A stretch of DNA of 64,000 bases from the NCBI GenBank assembly GCA_020060765.1, contig JAGUZQ010000098.1, positions 1 to 64,000 on the forward strand, written 5' to 3'. The number at the start of each line of letters is the position of its first letter. The stretch's first letter is position 1. A model generated the notes under the pieces. It was given only the letters and a program-made list of their open reading frames with translations. It was not told the origin of the DNA and did no database searches. This document shows positions 34,800 to 42,318 of the stretch, piece by piece. Made by a program: the position numbers and the translations under genes. This DNA comes from Planctomycetota bacterium (lineage in GTDB: Bacteria; Planctomycetota; SZUA-567).

Positions 34800-35942
34800 A
34801 TGACTCAGCAGCATGAAAAAATTTACCGGGAACACGAGCCTATCTGCCTGCAAGGAAGCGAGGCCGATTGCCTGTATGTCCTGCGGCGGGGCGCGGTGGC
34901 GATCTACGTCAACACCGACAAGGATAAGCCCGAAATCGCCGAGGTGCTGGGCAAAGGCATTCGGGTGGGCGTGTTCAACACCCGGGACGCGGTGATCGGC
35001 GAGGGCGGGCTTTTCCTGCAGCGGCGCTCCGCCAGCCTGATCGCCCAAGCCGACGACACCGCCCTGCAACACATTCCCGTCGGCGGGAACGGTTTGCAGA
35101 AAGCGATGCTGGAACGCGCCAGCCTGGGGCTGACGGTCTGCCGGAGTCTCGCCGCGCGCCTGCGCGATCTGGCGGAAGTGGCACGCGACGTTTCCCACCT
35201 GGCGGAAGCGGTTTCCCGCGCCAAGTGCAACCTCGCCGTCGATCTTGCTCACCTGCTGGAACAAATCCCGCCGCTGTTCCCCCATCATCCGGAATTGAAA
35301 CATCTGTTCGAGGAGATGGAAAAATTCCCCCAGGCACAGGAAGGCAAGGAACTGCTCCATCAGCGCCGCGACACTTCCGTCATCATTATGCAGGCCTTGG
35401 CGATGCGACAACGTTCCGGCGTCCTGAACCTCAAACCCGGCGATCTGCTGTGCGAGGAAGGCAAATTCGGTCGCACCGTCTACTTCGTCAAGAAGGGCAT
35501 TCTCGACGTGACGGTCGGTTCGAGCATTATCGGCCGGATCGGGCACGACGAAATCGTAGGCGAGGTGGCGGTACTGCTGAAAGAGGCTCCCAAGCGGATC
35601 GCCACGGTCAGGGCTTCTGTTCCCTGCGTGCTGCAGTGCATTCCCATCACCGAATTCCTGGAGTTGGCGGAGAGCAAACCGGCGTTGATGGTGCCTATCG
35701 CCAAGCGGATGGCGATGCGGCTGGAAGCAACCAACCGGCTGGTCTCCCTGCGCAGCCATGCCTCGCGTACGGAACTGGACTCGCTGGCCAAGGCGCCAGG
35801 TTCCTGCGAAGAGCTATTCCTTCGGTTGGCGGCGCAGTTGGAGAGTTACGATGACGCAGAAAGCATTACCAGCAAAGCCCGGGCGCACGCGCTGGAAGCC
35901 TCCCGCCTGCGCAACGAAATCGCCCAGGGCTGCCTGGGCTGA
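34800..35942 (+). CDS. Protein with two cyclic-nucleotide-binding domains
   Basis: The ATG at 34800 (GGAGAACGG upstream) gives 380 residues. Two cNMP-binding beta-rolls are visible, at about 5-105 (L-Y-V-L-R-R-G-A-V-A-I-Y-V, I-G-E-G-G-L-F) and about 215-330 (V-Y-F-V-K-K-G-I-L-D-V-T-V, V-G-E-V-A-V-L-L-x6-R-I-A-T-V). The second keeps the Glu and Arg of the phosphate-binding cassette, while the first lacks the clear Arg-Ala pair. There is no DNA-binding or kinase domain, so it probably senses a nucleotide and contacts another protein. It lies 23 bp before the first beta-propeller gene of the electron-transfer block and may regulate that complex. Confidence 0.8.
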   Translation: MTQQHEKIYREHEPICLQGSEADCLYVLRRGAVAIYVNTDKDKPEIAEVLGKGIRVGVFNTRDAVIGEGGLFLQRRSASLIAQADDTALQHIPVGGNGLQKAMLERASLGLTVCRSLAARLRDLAEVARDVSHLAEAVSRAKCNLAVDLAHLLEQIPPLFPHHPELKHLFEEMEKFPQAQEGKELLHQRRDTSVIIMQALAMRQRSGVLNLKPGDLLCEEGKFGRTVYFVKKGILDVTVGSSIIGRIGHDEIVGEVAVLLKEAPKRIATVRASVPCVLQCIPITEFLELAESKPALMVPIAKRMAMRLEATNRLVSLRSHASRTELDSLAKAPGSCEELFLRLAAQLESYDDAESITSKARAHALEASRLRNEIAQGCLG

Positions 35943-35965
35943 TAATTTTCCCCGCGAGCGAAAGC

Positions 35966-37363
35966 ATGGCACTGGTCTCACGCGACGTTATTTTCCCCGC
36001 AACAGTTTTTATCTTTGGCCTTTTCGTTTTTCACTGGTGGCTGGTCGGCGAAGCGCCGGAGTCGAGGCTGCGCCTTCCCGGAACTGATCGCGTTTCGGCA
36101 GGAGTTTCCACCCTCCGGGAAGGGTTGGAGTTCGGGCACTGGCAACAAGGAACCGGCACTCCGTCTCCCCTGCCCGGCTGCTGGCCGCAGTTTCGCGGAG
36201 AAAACCACGACAATGTCATCCGCTCCGCCGTGCCGCTGGTCAGGGAATGGCGCAACTCCGAGCCTGATATTCTCTGGAAAATCGAACTGGGGGAAGGCTA
36301 TGCCGCGCCCGTGGTTTATGGCGGTTGCGTCTATATTCTGGACTACGACCAGGAGAAACGCGAGGACGCGCTGCGCTGCCTGTCGCTGGAGGACGGCGCG
36401 GAAATCTGGCGCTACGCCTATCCTGTCAACGTGAAACGCAATCACGGCATGTCGCGTACGATGCCTGCCGTGGACGAAAATTACGTGGTCGCGCTGGGGC
36501 CGAAATGCCACGTCATCTGCCTGGAGCGCAAGACCGGTCGCCTGCTGTGGGGACTTGATCTCGCGCGCGACTACGGCGCCACCGTGCCGCAGTGGTACGC
36601 GGGGCAATGCCCGCTGCTTGCCGACGGCAAGACGGTACTCGCGCCGGGCGGCAAGGAACTGCTAATCGCGGTGGATTGCGCCAGCGGGAAAGTGGTCTGG
36701 AAAACGGAAAATCCGGGCGGTTGGGAGATGACGCACGCGTCTATCCTGCCGATCGAATTTTCCGGCAGAAAGATGCTGGTCTATGCCGCGACCGGCGGGG
36801 TGGCGGGAGTGTCGCCGGAAGACGGGAAAATACTCTGGCAAAGCGCGGCGTGGAAAGGACGGGTGATCGTGCCGACGCCAGTTGATCTTGGAGAAGGAAA
36901 ACTCTTCTTTTCCGGCGGGTATAATCTCGGCAGCGTCATGCTGCAATTGCGGGAGGAGAAGGGAAATTTTGTCGCGGAGGAAACCGCGCGGCTCGCTCCT
37001 GAAGTTTTCGCCGCCGAGCAACAGACGCCGGTTTTTTATAACAATCACATTTACGGCACCAGTTACGGCGTCAGACCCAAGGGGCAACTGCTTTGCCTCG
37101 ACATGGCGGGAAAAGTGCAATGGCAAAGCGGGGAGACATTCGGCCTGGGGCCGTTTATCATCGCCGACGGCGTCATTTATATCCTGGATGATTTCGGCAA
37201 CCTGTCGACGGTCGAGGCGACACCGTCAGCGTACCGCAAAATCTCCGGCTGCAGAATTCTTGAAGGTCACGATTCCTGGGGGCCGCTGGTGCTGGTGGAG
37301 GGGAGACTGCTGGCGCGCGACCTGACCAGAATGGTCTGTGTCGATCTGCGGGAGAAAAAATGA
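35966..37363 (+). CDS. Membrane-anchored PQQ-type beta-propeller protein
   Basis: 465 residues: an N-terminal membrane helix (about 8-28; V-F-I-F-G-L-F-V-F-H-W-W-L-V) then an extracytoplasmic propeller. Repeats such as C-L-S-L-E-D-G-A-E-I-W-R, C-L-E-R-K-T-G-R-L-L-W-G and A-V-D-C-A-S-G-K-V-V-W-K carry the A-x-D-x-x-T-G-x-x-x-W signature of PQQ-like blades. W-P-Q-F-R-G-E-N-H-D-N opens the propeller, as in a large family in PVC bacteria. The residues that bind PQQ and calcium in true quinoprotein dehydrogenases are not recognisable, so it is more likely a scaffold or BamB-like protein. Four-nt overlap (ATGA) with the next gene. Confidence 0.82.
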   Translation: MALVSRDVIFPATVFIFGLFVFHWWLVGEAPESRLRLPGTDRVSAGVSTLREGLEFGHWQQGTGTPSPLPGCWPQFRGENHDNVIRSAVPLVREWRNSEPDILWKIELGEGYAAPVVYGGCVYILDYDQEKREDALRCLSLEDGAEIWRYAYPVNVKRNHGMSRTMPAVDENYVVALGPKCHVICLERKTGRLLWGLDLARDYGATVPQWYAGQCPLLADGKTVLAPGGKELLIAVDCASGKVVWKTENPGGWEMTHASILPIEFSGRKMLVYAATGGVAGVSPEDGKILWQSAAWKGRVIVPTPVDLGEGKLFFSGGYNLGSVMLQLREEKGNFVAEETARLAPEVFAAEQQTPVFYNNHIYGTSYGVRPKGQLLCLDMAGKVQWQSGETFGLGPFIIADGVIYILDDFGNLSTVEATPSAYRKISGCRILEGHDSWGPLVLVEGRLLARDLTRMVCVDLREKK

Positions 37364-38355
37364 GCGAACCAAATAAAAACGGCGGAGTGATCGGGGCGGC
37401 GCTGCTGGCGGGGGTGCTGGCCGGGATGCTGGCACTGCACTTTTTACAGCAGCGCCGGATCGACCGGGAGATTCCGCCGGGATATCGCTATACTGAAAAA
37501 AATGACGATGCTCCGGTAAAAACGGCACCCTATGTTCTGCTGGCGGAAAATACTTATAGCGACGTAAGCCTTGCGCGAGTTTCTATAGTCGACGAGAGGG
37601 TGTTGGCGATTTGCGGCGGCAGAGACATCTTTATCGAAGAAAAGCCGGTTGCTCCCGGCAGGCATATATTTTTAACCTTCACCCCTAACGACGTCGCCGG
37701 ATATCGGGATAATGGCGAAATGAAACTGCTGGCGATTTCGCAGACAGAGCTATATGCCGGGAACGAGGAAAAATTCCGGAAAATCTGGGCGACGGAAAAG
37801 GGACAGGCGTTTTTCAAGTCGCTGGCCACAGACGGGCATCTGGTATTTATCGCCGACGCGGGAGAAAAGCTGATTCACATCCTCACTGTCGAAGGAAAAT
37901 ACGTGCGCGCCATTGGCGCGAAAAATGCGGAAAAAAATATTCCCGGCCTGATCCTTCCCAGCCCCTACATGGACTTGGCGCTGGCGAAAGACGGCTTGCT
38001 GCGGGTAACCAACTGCGGTCGCCACCGGGTGGAAAGCTATACGGTCGAAGGCGACCTGGAACACTGGTGGGGCAAGCCTTCGGCAAGGGCGGAGGATTTC
38101 TGCGGCTGCTGCAACCCCATCGCCATTGCCCTGTTGCCGGACGGCGGTTACGTCACTGCCGAAAAGGGCAAGCCGCGCATCAAACTTTACGACAGCGATG
38201 GGAACTTTTCAGGTGTACTGGTTCAGGAAAAGGATTTCTCTCCCGGCGACAAACCGGATGTGGCGGTGGACGCGGACGGGAAAATCTATGTGCTGTTTCC
38301 GACGCAAAATCGTATAGCAGTTTATGGAAAAATCACAGACGCAAAATCGGAATAA
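37360..38355 (+). CDS. Membrane-anchored NHL-like beta-propeller protein
   Basis: 331 residues with one N-terminal membrane helix (about 7-27; G-V-I-G-A-A-L-L-A-G-V-L-A-G-M-L-A-L). The rest resembles a six-bladed NHL/SMP-30-type propeller: G-K-Y-V-R-A-I-G, L-A-L-A-K-D-G-L-L-R-V-T-N, H-R-V-E-S-Y-T-V-E-G-D and V-A-V-D-A-D-G-K-I-Y-V-L-F. A cysteine pair in F-C-G-C-C-N-P is striking and recurs in related Fe-S-associated propellers. Starts in the ATGA overlap with the previous gene and ends 4 bp before the next. Confidence 0.75.
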   Translation: MSEPNKNGGVIGAALLAGVLAGMLALHFLQQRRIDREIPPGYRYTEKNDDAPVKTAPYVLLAENTYSDVSLARVSIVDERVLAICGGRDIFIEEKPVAPGRHIFLTFTPNDVAGYRDNGEMKLLAISQTELYAGNEEKFRKIWATEKGQAFFKSLATDGHLVFIADAGEKLIHILTVEGKYVRAIGAKNAEKNIPGLILPSPYMDLALAKDGLLRVTNCGRHRVESYTVEGDLEHWWGKPSARAEDFCGCCNPIAIALLPDGGYVTAEKGKPRIKLYDSDGNFSGVLVQEKDFSPGDKPDVAVDADGKIYVLFPTQNRIAVYGKITDAKSE

Positions 38356-38359
38356 TGAC

Positions 38360-38587
38360 ATGGACAATATTTCCAGACGCGAACTGTTCAAATCATTGGC
38401 GCGAGGAGCAGCGTTGACCGCGCTGGCGTCCTTGGGCTGGGCAGGCACGCGCGGCAAGTCTCCCGCGACCGAAGGCGAGTGCGTAAACGCTGGCGTCTGC
38501 CGGGGCTGCCAGATAGCAGAAACCTGCGCGCATCCAGGAGCCTTGATGCTGCGTGGGTACGGGGAGCCGGGCAATGCCGGAAAATAA
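38360..38587 (+). CDS. Tiny Tat-exported cysteine-rich protein
   Basis: The 75-residue product starts M-D-N-I-S-R-R-E-L-F-K-S-L-A-R-G and continues with an alanine-leucine segment, a complete twin-arginine signal. The mature part is only about 45 residues and has four cysteines, in C-V-N-A-G-V-C-R-G-C and E-T-C. This spacing could hold a small Fe-S cluster. Tat export implies that folding or cofactor insertion happens in the cytoplasm. No family recognised. It overlaps the next gene by 14 nt. Confidence 0.65.
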   Translation: MDNISRRELFKSLARGAALTALASLGWAGTRGKSPATEGECVNAGVCRGCQIAETCAHPGALMLRGYGEPGNAGK

Positions 38588-39158
38588 AAAAACGCGGCGG
38601 GAAGTTCTGCGCGACGGCGGGCGCCTGCTGGCCTTGGCCGGGGCAGGCGCGGCGCTGGGTTATGCCGCCGGTTCCGGGAAAAAGCGCGAATACGTCTGGC
38701 AGCTTGATCCTTATAAGTGCATCCAGTGCGGCAAGTGCGCGACGGAATGCGTATTGGAGCCGTCGGCGGTGAAGTGCGTCCATGCCTTCGCGATGTGCGG
38801 CTATTGCGAATTATGCACCGGCTATTTCGAGCCAGACGCCGAAAAACTGGACACCGCTGCGGAAAATGCGCTGTGCCCTACGGGAGCGATCAAGAGAAGT
38901 TTCGTGGAAGACCCGTATTACGCATACGTCATCGACGAGGCGCTGTGCGTCGGCTGCGGCAAGTGCGTCGCGGGCTGCGCCAAATTCGGCAACGGCAGCC
39001 TGTTCCTGCAAGTCAGGCACGACCGTTGCGTCAACTGCAACGAATGCGCGATTGCGAAAAAATGCCCGGCGCAGGCTTTTTCCCGCGTGCCTGCCGATCA
39101 GCCGTATTTATTGAAACAGGCGGCTGCGAAAAAATCAGAACCCGGAAAAGCCGAATGA
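38574..39158 (+). CDS. Tat-exported polyferredoxin (4Fe-4S)
   Basis: The ATG at 38574 has GGGGAG upstream; 194 residues. The twin-arginine signal (T-R-R-E-V-L-R-D-G-G, then A-L-A-G-A-G-A-A-L-G-Y) sends it to the periplasm. Fe-S motifs in order: C-I-Q-C-G-K-C-A-T-E-C, C-V-H-A-F-A-M-C-G-Y-C-E-L-C, C-V-G-C-G-K-C-V-A-G-C and C-V-N-C-N-E-C-A-I-A-K-K-C-P. This suits three or four 4Fe-4S clusters, as in NrfC/TtrB-like electron-transfer subunits. It lies between the tiny Tat protein and the NosR-like gene (ATGA overlap) and likely exchanges electrons with the latter. Confidence 0.85.
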   Translation: MPENKKTRREVLRDGGRLLALAGAGAALGYAAGSGKKREYVWQLDPYKCIQCGKCATECVLEPSAVKCVHAFAMCGYCELCTGYFEPDAEKLDTAAENALCPTGAIKRSFVEDPYYAYVIDEALCVGCGKCVAGCAKFGNGSLFLQVRHDRCVNCNECAIAKKCPAQAFSRVPADQPYLLKQAAAKKSEPGKAE

Positions 39159-40438
39159 GACTGTTGCCGATTATTTTCGCTGTCCTGCTGACTGCCTGCC
39201 GCCTGGGCGCGGGCGAGGAATTCCGCTTCCCTCCGCCGGAATTCGAAAGCGGTTATTCCCTGCCGCAAACAACGCATCCGGCGGTTTCCTCATGCGAGAT
39301 CGTCGATATCGCCCTGCTGGCGCTGGCGCTGCTCGCCGCCGGATTCCTGGCGCACCGCGCGCGCAGCAGGCGGGGACTGGTGGCGCTGGCGGTGCTGTCG
39401 CTGCTGTATTTCGGCTTCTGGCGGCAAGGTTGCGTGTGTCCGGTAGGCAGCATTCAGAACGTGGCGCTGTTTCTGTCGGGAGGAATCGCGTCCTTGCCGA
39501 TTGTGGTTGTAGTGTTTTTCATTCTGCCGCTGCTGTTTGCCTTGTTTCACGGGCGCACGTTCTGCGCGGCGGTCTGTCCGCTGGGAGCGGTGCAGGAATT
39601 GGCGCTGTGGAAACCGGTGAAGGTGCCGGAGTGGCTGGAACATATTCTGGGAACGCTGCCTTATGTTTTTCTGGCAACCGCGATTCTCTTCGCCGCGACC
39701 GGGGGGCAGTTTCTCATCTGCCAATACGATCCCTTCGTGAGCCTGTTCCGCCTGAGCGGAAAAGTTTCCGCGCTGGCAGGCTGGGGCGCGGTCTTGTTTG
39801 TCTGCCTGTTTATCGGGCGCGCGTACTGCCGTTTCATTTGCCCCTACGGCGTGCTGCTGAAGGCTTGCGCGCGGCTGGCGAGGAAACGGATTACCATCAC
39901 CCCGGACGAGTGCATCCGGTGCCGCCTGTGCGAAGACGCCTGTCCCTATAACGCGATCCGGATTCCCGTCCCCGGCGGAGTAGAGCGGAAAACCGCCCCG
40001 CGGGAAAGGAAAATCCTCGCCGCGCTGATTCTGCTGCTGCCGGTGCTGGCGACGCTGGGTGCGCTGGCGGGAGGGCGGCTGGGAGTTTTTCTCGCGGCGA
40101 AACATCCAGCGGTTAAACTGGCGGAAGATATAAATAGACGCAACTTGGGCGAGACTCCGAAAGATAACCTTCCGCTGATCGCTTTGCGGATCAATCGCGG
40201 CGACGAGGGACAGGTCTTGCTCCGCGCGGAAAAAATCAGGCGGCAGATGAAAGCTGGCGCGGCGACAGGCGGCGCGATTCTGCTGTTCCTGCTGGGGATG
40301 AAATTAATTTTACTGACGGTGCGACCGCCGAGGCGCGACTACGAAGCCGACCCGGCGGCGTGCGTTGCCTGCGGGCGCTGTTATGAATATTGCCCGCGCG
40401 AACAGGCGAGATTGAAAATAGTACCGTTTGACAATTAA
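39155..40438 (+). CDS. NosR/NapH-like polytopic membrane Fe-S protein
   Basis: The ATG at 39155 overlaps the ferredoxin stop. 427 residues with a signal-like N-terminus (L-L-P-I-I-F-A-V-L-L-T-A-C) and at least five more membrane helices. The family C-x3-C-P motifs are present (C-V-C-P-V-G-S, C-A-A-V-C-P-L-G-A, C-R-F-I-C-P-Y-G), as is a 4Fe-4S domain (C-I-R-C-R-L-C-E-D-A-C-P). The C-terminal C-V-A-C-G-R-C-Y-E-Y-C-P follows another helix. NosR, NapH and CcoG relatives move electrons across or along the inner membrane. The N-terminal FMN domain of NosR is absent. It is the natural membrane link of this block. Confidence 0.85.
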   Translation: MRLLPIIFAVLLTACRLGAGEEFRFPPPEFESGYSLPQTTHPAVSSCEIVDIALLALALLAAGFLAHRARSRRGLVALAVLSLLYFGFWRQGCVCPVGSIQNVALFLSGGIASLPIVVVVFFILPLLFALFHGRTFCAAVCPLGAVQELALWKPVKVPEWLEHILGTLPYVFLATAILFAATGGQFLICQYDPFVSLFRLSGKVSALAGWGAVLFVCLFIGRAYCRFICPYGVLLKACARLARKRITITPDECIRCRLCEDACPYNAIRIPVPGGVERKTAPRERKILAALILLLPVLATLGALAGGRLGVFLAAKHPAVKLAEDINRRNLGETPKDNLPLIALRINRGDEGQVLLRAEKIRRQMKAGAATGGAILLFLLGMKLILLTVRPPRRDYEADPAACVACGRCYEYCPREQARLKIVPFDN

Positions 40439-40614
40439 ACTTACAAATCGTCATTCCCTTAAATAAACCGCATTGCGGTTAAAGGCAATACGGTTTAATT
40501 AAGGAAATGCCGTTCTGTTTTTAGAATAAAGTTACGCACGTCATTCCTGCGAAGGCAGGAATGACGATACACGTTTTTCCCTTAATTTAACCGTCTTGCG
40601 GTTAAAGGTTTCTT
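40439..40614. repeat. Composite repeat between the NosR-like and propeller genes
   Basis: Within 176 bp lie the perfect palindrome AACCGCA-t-TGCGGTT (40466-40480) and the core motif aatacggYttaattaagga (40487-40505). A perfect 12-bp hairpin (40539-40566) follows, then a second, diverged 'ttaaccgtcttgcggttaaagg' copy near 40585-40607. It shares parts with the element at 8375-8689. Confidence 0.7.
40539..40566. repeat. Palindromic repeat, copy 3
   Basis: cgtcattcctgc - gaag - gcaggaatgacg: a perfect 12-bp stem, variant of the 29-bp family. Confidence 0.8.
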
Positions 40615-42318
40615 ATGCGCAAACAGTTCCTATCCGAAATCGCAAAAAGACGCGCGGCACAAACCGCGCTGGCGCTGGCGGCGGTTGCCGTACTGGCGCT
40701 GCTGGTCGGCGCTGCGCGACTGAACCGGGATGTAATGCGCAAGAATACGCTGCTGGAAAAAGCCAGGGTTGACTTGCGCGGACAAGATGGCGGCGGGCGG
40801 GACGAAATCCGGCGGCTGGACGCGGAATATCGGCAGGCGCAACTGCGTCGAGAAATTTTCGTCAGAAAAGGCGCGCTTGCGTGTGCGCTCCTGGTCTGCC
40901 TTTTTTTCCTGTGCAATATTTTTCTCCAGGCCAGGACTCTGCCCGAGGTGCGCAAGCCCGGGGAGAAACCGATCTCCGCTGCTCTGGCGCGACCGGCTTT
41001 GGCGGGAGTTTCGGGCTTCGCGCTGGTAATGGCTTTTGCTTTTATCCTGACGCATGGAAAAGTCCCTGCCGAAAAATTCACGCCTCCTCTCCAGCCGGAC
41101 AAACCCGCTCCCGGAGCAGAAGACTTCCGCCGCAATTGGGCGCGGTTTCGCGGCCGTGAAGGCGCGGGAATCGCCGTCGGGGAGCCGTATCCGACCAGTT
41201 GGAATGCCGCTACCGGAACAGGTATTATCTGGAAAAAAGAATTGTCGTTGCCGGGAGCGAGTTCGCCGATTATCTGGAACGAACTGGTTTTTCTTACCGC
41301 CGCCGACAAAGACAGCCGCCTGGTTTACTGCTTTTCTGCGAAAGACGGCGCCGCGCAATGGGAGCGGCGAATTCTTGTGCCGGGCGGAACGGCGGAAGCG
41401 CCGAATGTGTGGGACGAGGACGTCTACGCCGCCGCCACTCCCGCGACTGACGGCGAAAAGCTGTTTGTTGCTTTCGCCACCGGCGATCTGGCCTGCCTCG
41501 ATTTTTCCGGCAACGTTCTCTGGGCGAAAAAACTTTCCCCGCGTGAACTACCTGACAACAATTACGGCCATTCCTCCTCGCCGGTCGTGGTCGCGGACAA
41601 ACTGATAATACAATTCGACCAAGGCTCGCTCGCCTCCGACGGGAAATCGTTTCTGCTGGCGCTGGATAAAAATACAGGGAATATAATCTGGAAAACCCCG
41701 CGCGCCGTGCCCAACTCCTGGAGCACGCCGATCAGCGCCATTCACGCCGGGCGGGAAATCATCGTGACCACTGCCGATCCGCTGGTGCAGGCTTACGACG
41801 CGGGAGACGGACGCGAATTATGGAGCGCGAATCTGCTGGGCGGGGAACACACCGCCTCGCCGGTCTACGCCGATGGTCGCGTTTACGCCGCCACCGAAAG
41901 TATGCGCCTGGCCTGCCTCGACGCGGGCGGCGCGGGCGACATTACGCAAAGCGGCTTGAAATGGGAAGCGTTTGACGGCCTGCCGAATATCGCTTCGCCG
42001 CTGTGTTATAACGGCCTGATATTCCTGGCCGACAGCGGGGGCAAGGTCACCTGTTACGACGCGGCCAGCGGCGAAAAGTTATGGGAGCAGGAATGCGGCA
42101 CGCCTTTTCAATCCTCTCCCGTAGGCGCGGGCGGGAAGGTTTATTGTTTCGACGAAAAGGGCACGGCGCATATTTTCTCCGCCGGTAAAACGCTTGCACC
42201 GGTCGGCACGGCGGAAATCAGCGAACCGGTAAAAAGTTCCCCCGCTTTGGTCGCGGGCAGGATTTTTGTCCGCACGAAAAAGCATCTGTTCTGCATTGGA
42301 ACCGGCAATGACGGATAA
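40615..42318 (+). CDS. Membrane-bound PQQ-type beta-propeller protein
   Basis: 567 residues. The N-terminus has three hydrophobic segments (about 13-33, 86-106 and 126-148) with a charged helical stretch after the first. The propeller starts at about residue 175 (N-W-A-R-F-R-G-R-E-G-A-G-I-A). Blades include C-F-S-A-K-D-G-A-A-Q-W-E, A-L-D-K-N-T-G-N-I-I-W-K, A-Y-D-A-G-D-G-R-E-L-W-S and C-Y-D-A-A-S-G-E-K-L-W-E, all PQQ-like. It resembles the first propeller of the block but has a larger membrane anchor. AAAGG lies before the ATG. It overlaps the diaphorase gene by 11 nt. Confidence 0.83.
   Translation: MRKQFLSEIAKRRAAQTALALAAVAVLALLVGAARLNRDVMRKNTLLEKARVDLRGQDGGGRDEIRRLDAEYRQAQLRREIFVRKGALACALLVCLFFLCNIFLQARTLPEVRKPGEKPISAALARPALAGVSGFALVMAFAFILTHGKVPAEKFTPPLQPDKPAPGAEDFRRNWARFRGREGAGIAVGEPYPTSWNAATGTGIIWKKELSLPGASSPIIWNELVFLTAADKDSRLVYCFSAKDGAAQWERRILVPGGTAEAPNVWDEDVYAAATPATDGEKLFVAFATGDLACLDFSGNVLWAKKLSPRELPDNNYGHSSSPVVVADKLIIQFDQGSLASDGKSFLLALDKNTGNIIWKTPRAVPNSWSTPISAIHAGREIIVTTADPLVQAYDAGDGRELWSANLLGGEHTASPVYADGRVYAATESMRLACLDAGGAGDITQSGLKWEAFDGLPNIASPLCYNGLIFLADSGGKVTCYDAASGEKLWEQECGTPFQSSPVGAGGKVYCFDEKGTAHIFSAGKTLAPVGTAEISEPVKSSPALVAGRIFVRTKKHLFCIGTGNDG

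Noticed and set aside
35966-37363. PQQ-dependent dehydrogenase
   Set aside because: Only blade repeats are visible. I see no calcium/PQQ-binding residue set, vicinal disulphide or haem motif of quinoprotein dehydrogenases.
38717-39154. N-terminal extension of the NosR-like frame over the ferredoxin gene
   Set aside because: The extension is an arginine-rich shadow of the ferredoxin frame; the ATG at 39155 begins a proper signal-like sequence.
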